Assembly (NCBI GenBank): GCA_047610145.1
Contig: JBLFZF010000057.1
Location: forward strand, 1-21,494
Direction: 5' to 3'
DNA: 21,494 nucleotides
Origin: CAJXZP01 sp047610145
Lineage (GTDB): Bacteria; Bacteroidota; Bacteroidia; Flavobacteriales_G; Salibacteraceae
This document shows, piece after piece, positions 16,624 through 21,494 of this stretch. Position 1 is the first letter of the stretch. Every line of letters starts with the position of its first letter. The notes below the pieces were generated by a model. That model had not been told where the DNA came from and searched no databases. It was given only the letters and a program-made list of their open reading frames with translations. The translations under genes and the position numbers were made by a program.

Positions 16624-18438
16624 TTACTTTTTCTCAAAAAATTCCACTTGGAAATCATCAAATAAAACACTGTTCTCTCCACGATACCATAAAAGAGCTC
16701 TGAACTGGTCATGACCATTTCTAACTTCAGGAGATAAGTAATCAAAACTTAGTTTATTCCACTCTCCCAGCTTTAAATCCAAACTATTTGATTTCACCGT
16801 TTTGTAGTTATAGGCATATCCTTTGTGCGCAAAATGCACCACCAAAATAAAATCATCCGTTTCCATACTATCGGGTAAAAACACATAGCCAGTCACCCTA
16901 AACCATACATGATCTCGATTGGTAATATCCTTATATTCTGCTTCAATTACAGGCGAATAAATGGTTTCCGGATCTAGTTTAAAAGAACAGCAATCAGTCC
17001 TGCCTAGATGGGCCATTTCATTTGCAAAATCCAAACTAGTTAAAACCTGTCGATCATACTCAGCCTCATTAGTAAAAGCATCGGTTCCGGTATAGTTTCT
17101 ATCTACCAACAATAGTTTTTTGTCTTCTGGGCTAGCAGACAACTTTCCAAAAGTAGCCATGTAATACTCCGTAGTCATCCGATCTGCATGCAATACTCCT
17201 ATGTTAAATTGAATAGTTTGAAACACGTTCAAGCCCACTAACAAAAATATAATACTTCCAATACTCAATTTAATGTATGGTTTCTGATCCAAAAGCCATA
17301 CGATAAAATAGCCTAATCCGATAGCCATAATAGGATAAGAAGAAACCATGGCTCGCTGACTAAAAGATTGTGCATACCACCAATTGGACCAGCTCGAGAC
17401 TAAGTATAAATTCAAAACAAAAAACACGCTAATAGAATAAAAAATGGATCTATTACGATTGTACAAATGGTAAAAACCAATGACCGCAAACACAATGATA
17501 GGCGTGTAAACTATCCACCCTTTACGAAAGCTAAACAGAAACTCATTGGTAAATGGACTCAATAACTCCAATCCCTCACCGGGATTCCCTCCGTAGCTAT
17601 TGTATACAAATTTACCCGCGTACATTTTCCAGTAAACTAACTGTAAGAGACCTATTGAAAAAATGATTAGTCCAAACGTGAATACTTGATTCCTATTGGC
17701 CCAAAGCGTATTCCATTTTTGCAAAAGTGTATCTTTAGAGTAAACTCCCCAAAGCACAGGAATAGCAAGAACCACTATCTCTGTAGGTCTACTTAATGCC
17801 ATTAAACCAATGACAATAGCCAATGCAACGGAATACTTATTCTTGTATAAATCGTGCCATTTAATAGTCCACCAAAGAACAAGCGCATATCCCGTAAACA
17901 AGTAATTCTGCGACATCGCATTTTGACCATACATTCCAATATGTACCATGTAGTTTGTTCCGATTACTATCAGTAACAAAACAAAAGAAGCCACCTTCCA
18001 ACTAAAAAAACGATCCAATACCTTAGTCAAAACCCAAAGGCCAATAATGGAATAAATTATACTTCCCAAAAACAACGCATATTGAAAAGGCAAAGAGAAT
18101 CCGTCTATTGGGAAATCAAACATAATGGCTGCCCACCAGCCTACCAAAAAGAATGGCAAATACAGAAAAGCCATGCCCATGGAGTATTTCATGACATAAT
18201 TACCTTCCGGCATCTTCATTCCTTGGTAAAAGGTAGCAGAACTTTTGTATTGCTCCATTAAATCCAGAATCACTCCTTCATTAAGCATTCCTAAATCATG
18301 GTAAATTAAAGTGGTAGGCAAATACAAATAATAGCCATACACGTCCCAAGAGATAATGTTTCCTGGTGCAAAAAAGTAATTTAGAACCAGTACAAACAGG
18401 GCTAGAACAAAGAAAGTAATACGCGTATTTGAATGCAT
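16624..18438 (-). CDS. Multi-pass membrane protein, GT-C glycosyltransferase-like
   Basis: This 604-aa protein has about ten membrane helices in residues 7-410 and a soluble C-terminal part (about 430-604) that looks like a beta-sandwich. Asp32 in ISWDVYGYYLYLP follows the first helix, where GT-C enzymes (dolichyl-phosphate-mannose-type, ArnT-like) carry their catalytic acid in a periplasmic loop. Other conserved-looking spots are GQNAMSQNY (171-179), LSRPTE (215-220) and the SWSNWWYAQSFSQRAM stretch (349-364). Such enzymes move sugars from polyprenyl-phosphate donors onto lipids, glycans or proteins outside the membrane. Donor and acceptor are unknown. It sits downstream of the kdsA-transaldolase unit but behind a terminator and has its own promoter candidate. 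Confidence 0.7.
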   Translation of the reverse strand: MHSNTRITFFVLALFVLVLNYFFAPGNIISWDVYGYYLYLPTTLIYHDLGMLNEGVILDLMEQYKSSATFYQGMKMPEGNYVMKYSMGMAFLYLPFFLVGWWAAIMFDFPIDGFSLPFQYALFLGSIIYSIIGLWVLTKVLDRFFSWKVASFVLLLIVIGTNYMVHIGMYGQNAMSQNYLFTGYALVLWWTIKWHDLYKNKYSVALAIVIGLMALSRPTEIVVLAIPVLWGVYSKDTLLQKWNTLWANRNQVFTFGLIIFSIGLLQLVYWKMYAGKFVYNSYGGNPGEGLELLSPFTNEFLFSFRKGWIVYTPIIVFAVIGFYHLYNRNRSIFYSISVFFVLNLYLVSSWSNWWYAQSFSQRAMVSSYPIMAIGLGYFIVWLLDQKPYIKLSIGSIIFLLVGLNVFQTIQFNIGVLHADRMTTEYYMATFGKLSASPEDKKLLLVDRNYTGTDAFTNEAEYDRQVLTSLDFANEMAHLGRTDCCSFKLDPETIYSPVIEAEYKDITNRDHVWFRVTGYVFLPDSMETDDFILVVHFAHKGYAYNYKTVKSNSLDLKLGEWNKLSFDYLSPEVRNGHDQFRALLWYRGENSVLFDDFQVEFFEKK

Positions 18439-18459
18439 AATAAATTAGTAATTAATGGA

Positions 18460-18488
18460 CCAAGTTAATTAATTTAAGAATTGACAAA
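18460..18488 (-). promoter_or_regulatory. Promoter candidate for the GT-C-like gene
   Basis: On the minus strand TTTG (18488-18485) is followed, 17 bp later, by TAACTTGG (18467-18460), one base off TAnnTTTG, 21 bp before the ATG. It fits a Bacteroidota -33/-7 promoter just downstream of the terminator. Confidence 0.38.
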
Positions 18489-18490
18489 GC

Positions 18491-18529
18491 AAAAAAAAGC
18501 CGTTATCACTTTTGCGATAACGGCTTTTT
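18491..18529 (-). terminator. Intrinsic terminator after the kdsA-transaldolase unit
   Basis: On the minus strand AAAAAGCCGTTATC and GATAACGGCTTTTT pair perfectly over 14 bp, extended by one G-U and one C-G pair around an AAAA loop, and end in eight T's. It starts 19 bp after the transaldolase-CBS stop. Confidence 0.93.
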
Positions 18530-18547
18530 ATCTTTTATTGAGATTGA

Positions 18548-19558
18548 TTATTTGATCAAATCTTGAACATCTAATAAACCAACTACTTTTCCTTCTGATA
18601 CAACTACTAAAGAATCTACTTTAGTATCTGCAAATACTTTTTGAGCTTTGTAAAGCAACTCTTCCGCATCTACTGTTTTTGGTGCTTTTAAACCTAAATC
18701 GCTCATTTTGCTACGCACAGCATCAGCACCTTTAGTTTCGACCAATCTACGTAAATCACCATCAGTAAAAATACCAGCAGCGCCTCCGTTAGCATTGATT
18801 ACGGTTACAGCTCCGTAACCACCAGCGGTCATTTTCACTAAACAATCCGTAACTGTAGCTTCCATAGATACATTAGGGTTTTTAGAACCTACCACATCTT
18901 TAACTTTAGCGGTCATAATATGGGTATCTTGCGTAAACTGATCCGTTCCCATTGTTGTAAAATGGTTTTGAGTCAATTGCTTGATTAATTTCCAAGGTAC
19001 AGTAACTGTATGAACTCCTGCAGTAATCGCATTTCTTACGTGCTCAATGTTTCTAACGGAAGAGAACATGATTTTTGTATCGTAACCGTAATACTCAACA
19101 GCTTCCACACATTGCTGAACTAATGCCAATGCATCAGTACCTTGATCTTGTAAACGACCTACAAGCGGACAAACGTAAGTTGCACCAGCTTCCATCGCCA
19201 TATATGCTTGTTGTAAAGTATATACCAAATGAATATTCACCATGAAACCTTCATCCGTCAATTTCTTACATGCTTTTACACCTTCTAAAGACATTGGGAT
19301 TTTGTACACCGTTTTGTTACGATCTAATCCTAATGCTTCTTGACGGTAAGCTTCAGCTATTACCTCTTCTGCAGTTTCACCTAAAGCTTCAATTTGTAAT
19401 ATCTCAACAATTTTAGATAATTCAATGATTGTTCCATCCACATCTGTAATTCCATGACGGTGCATAAAAGTTGGTGTAGTTGTTAAACCCGTTAAAAAAC
19501 CAATTTCCATTGCTTCTTTAATCTCCTCTAAATTTGCTGAATCTAAATATAATTCCAT
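18548..19558 (-). CDS. Transaldolase-like protein fused to a KdsD-type CBS pair
   Basis: Residues 1-222 have the TIM-barrel of small transaldolases/fructose-6-phosphate aldolases: start MELYLDSA (Asp6), Lys86 in TVYKIP as the Schiff-base lysine, GRLQDQG (134-140), FSSVRN (165-170). Residues 227-336 form two CBS domains; the first contains GIFTDGDLRR (262-271), the hallmark of the CBS part of arabinose-5-phosphate isomerase KdsD. Compared with E. coli FSA the barrel has substituted active-site positions: TTNPS reads TTTPT (Asn28 to Thr), Thr109 aligns with His110, Tyr131 with Leu132, and Gln59 with a Glu. So an ordinary aldolase activity cannot be assumed. The gene starts 35 bp after kdsA and shares its transcript. 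A Kdo-pathway role (making or sensing arabinose-5-phosphate) is inference. Confidence 0.85.
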   Translation of the reverse strand: MELYLDSANLEEIKEAMEIGFLTGLTTTPTFMHRHGITDVDGTIIELSKIVEILQIEALGETAEEVIAEAYRQEALGLDRNKTVYKIPMSLEGVKACKKLTDEGFMVNIHLVYTLQQAYMAMEAGATYVCPLVGRLQDQGTDALALVQQCVEAVEYYGYDTKIMFSSVRNIEHVRNAITAGVHTVTVPWKLIKQLTQNHFTTMGTDQFTQDTHIMTAKVKDVVGSKNPNVSMEATVTDCLVKMTAGGYGAVTVINANGGAAGIFTDGDLRRLVETKGADAVRSKMSDLGLKAPKTVDAEELLYKAQKVFADTKVDSLVVVSEGKVVGLLDVQDLIK

Positions 19559-19593
19559 TTTTTTACGTTTTCTAAGTTTGTTAATTACTTGAA

Positions 19594-20427
19594 CTATTTA
19601 CGGTACTTTACCTCAAGCTCATGCATTTCGATCAAAGGCTTTAAATACTCTTTTAATTGAGTCATATCCATTTGAGATGCGGCATCACACAAAGCCTCAC
19701 TTGGACAAGGATGTGCTTCCACAAAAATTCCATCTACACCCGCTGCAACACCAGCTCTACCTAATACATCTAAGTATTGACGTGCCCCTCCAGAAGGATC
19801 TGAACTAGGAATGCCATACTTACGAATGGAATGAGTTACGTCAAAAATAGTGGGATAACCTGTTTCTCTCATGTGATGAAAAGCACGCGGATCAACCACT
19901 AAATCGTTATATCCAAACGCATATCCACGTTCGGTCAAAAGAATATTTTTATTACCGGTAGACTCTACCTTAGCCACTGGCTTAGACATGTTTTCAGGAG
20001 CTAAAAATTGTGCATGTTTCAAGTTAATTACTTTTCCCGTATTTGCTGCGGCAACGGCTAACGTTGTTTGCATGACTAAATATGCTGGAATTTGTAAAAC
20101 ATCTACTACTTCTGCAGCCGCCTCTACTTGATCTGGGTAATGAATATCAGTTAATAATGGAAATCCGAAATCTTCTTTCACCCGTTGAAGAATTTTCAAC
20201 CCTTCATCAATACCAGGGCCCATGTAATAATCTACCGAGCTACGGTTATCCTTTTGGAAAGAGGATTTATATATTAAAGGAATGTCCAAATCTTCACTAA
20301 CTCTTTTCAAAGTTTCTGCGGTGTCCATCATTATTTTCTCTGATTCAATCACACAAGGTCCAGAAATCAAGAAAAGTTTATCGGCTCCGCACTCAACGTC
20401 ACCTACCATTACCTTTTTAATACTCAT
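19594..20427 (-). CDS. kdsA: 3-deoxy-8-phosphooctulonate synthase (Kdo-8-P synthase)
   Basis: This 277-aa enzyme condenses phosphoenolpyruvate with D-arabinose-5-phosphate to Kdo-8-phosphate, the first committed step toward the Kdo of lipopolysaccharide, in the cytoplasm. Visible motifs: ISGPCVIES (21-29), KSSFQKDNRSS (54-64), LTDIH, DVTHS, and EAHPCPSEALCDAASQ near the end; length is standard. Cys25 in GPCVIES marks the metal-dependent class, since the metal-independent E. coli type has Asn there. The ATG at 20427 is preceded at 15 bp by a perfect -7 element. The transaldolase-CBS gene follows after 35 bp; the nucleoside transporter gene is divergent. Assignment is secure. Confidence 0.96.
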   Translation of the reverse strand: MSIKKVMVGDVECGADKLFLISGPCVIESEKIMMDTAETLKRVSEDLDIPLIYKSSFQKDNRSSVDYYMGPGIDEGLKILQRVKEDFGFPLLTDIHYPDQVEAAAEVVDVLQIPAYLVMQTTLAVAAANTGKVINLKHAQFLAPENMSKPVAKVESTGNKNILLTERGYAFGYNDLVVDPRAFHHMRETGYPTIFDVTHSIRKYGIPSSDPSGGARQYLDVLGRAGVAAGVDGIFVEAHPCPSEALCDAASQMDMTQLKEYLKPLIEMHELEVKYRK

Positions 20428-20441
20428 TCAAAAAATTTTGA

Positions 20442-20471
20442 CAAAAGTATAGTTTTATAGGTATAAATACC
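20442..20471 (-). promoter_or_regulatory. kdsA promoter -7 element with an upstream palindrome
   Basis: TACTTTTG (20449-20442, minus) matches TAnnTTTG exactly, 14 bp before the kdsA ATG. GGTAT-AA-ATACC (20460-20471) is a 12-bp palindrome lying close to the expected -33 position. The -7 element is well supported; the palindrome as an operator is tentative. Confidence 0.42.
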
Positions 20472-20680
20472 CCATTATTGATCATTGTATAGCACCTTAA
20501 TTAATAGGTTCTTGGTTTTACAGGCTTTTCGCTCAATAATCTCATCTCAAGTTCAAGAATCTTTTAAACCCATATTACCTTACAAAAGAGAAAAATACCG
20601 CTAACCCAGAAATTAATGGGTATTATTCAAAATAATAACTTTTAAAAAACCTATTTTTCCAACCCAAAAAAAACATACAT

Positions 20681-21494
20681 ATGGATTCCATGAGTTTTTC
20701 GTTACTATCTATTCTTCAAGGGGTAGGAGGCTTAGTTTTTTTAGTTGCTCTTTTATGGCTATTTAGCACCAACAAAAAGGCAATTAACTGGCCTTTAGTC
20801 ATAAAAGGACTTGTGCTTCAGGTAATTTTCGCCATTGCTATTCTTAAAATAGGGTTTATTGAAACAGGTTTTGAATGGGTAAGTCGCGCTTTTGTTAAGG
20901 TTATTTCTTTTACAAATTTTGGTAGCGAGTTCTTATTTGGTCAGTTTGGTAGTGGAGCTATTCACCCTGCGTTAGGAAACTTTGCATTCGTTGTACTTCC
21001 AACAATCATCTTCTTCTCTGCGCTTACGAGTCTTTTGTACTATTTGGGAGTTCTTCAAAAAGTGGTGTATGGAATGGCTTGGGTAATGAAACGAGTACTC
21101 AAACTATCAGGCGCTGAGAGTTTAGCCGCAGCAGGCAACATATTTTTAGGCCAAACAGAGGCCCCTTTATTGGTCAAGCCTTATTTAGGTCAGATGACTA
21201 AGTCAGAAATGATGTCGTTAATGACCGGTGGAATGGCCACCATTGCTGGAGGTGTTTTGGCGGCATACATTGGCTTCTTAGGAGGCGACAACCCCATAGA
21301 ACAAACGTTATTTGCAAAACACTTACTTGCAGCTTCTATCATGTCGGCACCTGCGGCAATTGTAGCAGCAAAAATATTGGTTCCAGAAACCGAAAAGTTT
21401 GACAATACAATGCACGTCAACAAAGAAAAAATGGGTGCGAATGCATTAGAAGCTATTTCTAATGGGACTACAGATGGTTTAAAACTAGCCATTA
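20681..21494 (+). CDS. Concentrative nucleoside transporter (NupC/CNT), N-terminal part, runs off right edge
   Basis: The plus-strand frame from ATG 20681 stays open for 271 codons to the window edge. The protein is hydrophobic with helices from residue 5 onward and carries CNT-family motifs: FGSGAIHPALGNFAF with the re-entrant region, GQTEAPLLVKPY (from Gly157), the MTGGMATIAGGVLAAY stretch, and SAPAAIVAAK. CNT proteins bring nucleosides into the cell with Na+ or H+; the GQTEAPL loop holds nucleoside- and ion-binding residues. A second ATG four codons in is possible, but the first is used here. It is divergent from kdsA across 253 bp in which no other gene is seen. The C-terminal third or so is outside the window. 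Confidence 0.92.
   Translation, partial: MDSMSFSLLSILQGVGGLVFLVALLWLFSTNKKAINWPLVIKGLVLQVIFAIAILKIGFIETGFEWVSRAFVKVISFTNFGSEFLFGQFGSGAIHPALGNFAFVVLPTIIFFSALTSLLYYLGVLQKVVYGMAWVMKRVLKLSGAESLAAAGNIFLGQTEAPLLVKPYLGQMTKSEMMSLMTGGMATIAGGVLAAYIGFLGGDNPIEQTLFAKHLLAASIMSAPAAIVAAKILVPETEKFDNTMHVNKEKMGANALEAISNGTTDGLKLAI

Noticed and set aside
21190..21492. Minus-strand open frame of 100 codons at the right edge
   Set aside because: Antisense to the nucleoside transporter, whose family motifs cover the same bases.

Overview
The window is low-G+C DNA from a Bacteroidota bacterium, most likely of the Flavobacteriales type. Evidence: several starts are preceded by the Bacteroidota -7 promoter element TAnnTTTG and lack Shine-Dalgarno sequences; lipoproteins carry charged residues right after the lipobox cysteine (as in the Bacteroidota surface-export signal); and there is a PKD-repeat secreted protein, a FecA-like TonB receptor, a DUF4856/imelysin pair and a DUF3817 protein. 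The species cannot be named from sequence alone. No tRNA, rRNA, CRISPR array, insertion sequence or phage gene was seen.

Layout. 1-1626 (minus) is the N-terminal part of a large secreted PKD-repeat protein that runs off the left edge. After a 535-bp AT-rich gap comes a hypothetical protein (2162-2806, plus). A four-gene minus-strand operon follows, transcribed from about 8530 to 2819: DUF4856 lipoprotein, imelysin-like lipoprotein, TonB-dependent receptor, fatty-acid-hydroxylase-family membrane protein. It has a good -7 element, a palindrome upstream, and a strong hairpin between its first two genes. Next is a NamZ-type (DUF1343) cell-wall hydrolase (minus), divergent from an FtsX/LolE-type permease (plus, TTG start), then a DUF3817 membrane protein and a cystathionine beta-synthase-type PLP enzyme (plus), closed by a strong bidirectional terminator.

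On the other side of that terminator is a minus-strand pair: an M1 aminopeptidase lipoprotein and, 10 bp downstream, a KdsC-like HAD phosphatase. A free-standing biotin carrier protein (plus) is divergent from the peptidase and converges, 2 bp apart, on a GT-C-like multi-pass membrane protein (minus). The right part holds kdsA (Kdo-8-phosphate synthase, minus) followed by a transaldolase-like protein fused to a KdsD-type CBS pair, with a clear terminator behind them. A nucleoside transporter (plus) runs off the right edge.

Main points of interest: (1) the transaldolase-CBS fusion next to kdsA, with several substituted active-site positions, suggests a role in supplying or controlling arabinose-5-phosphate for Kdo synthesis; (2) the DUF4856-imelysin-TonB receptor-hydroxylase operon looks like a metal or metal-complex uptake system with an unexpected lipid-modifying-type member; (3) the same palindrome, TACCT-N6-AGGTA, lies in front of that operon and in front of the M1 peptidase, suggesting a shared regulator.
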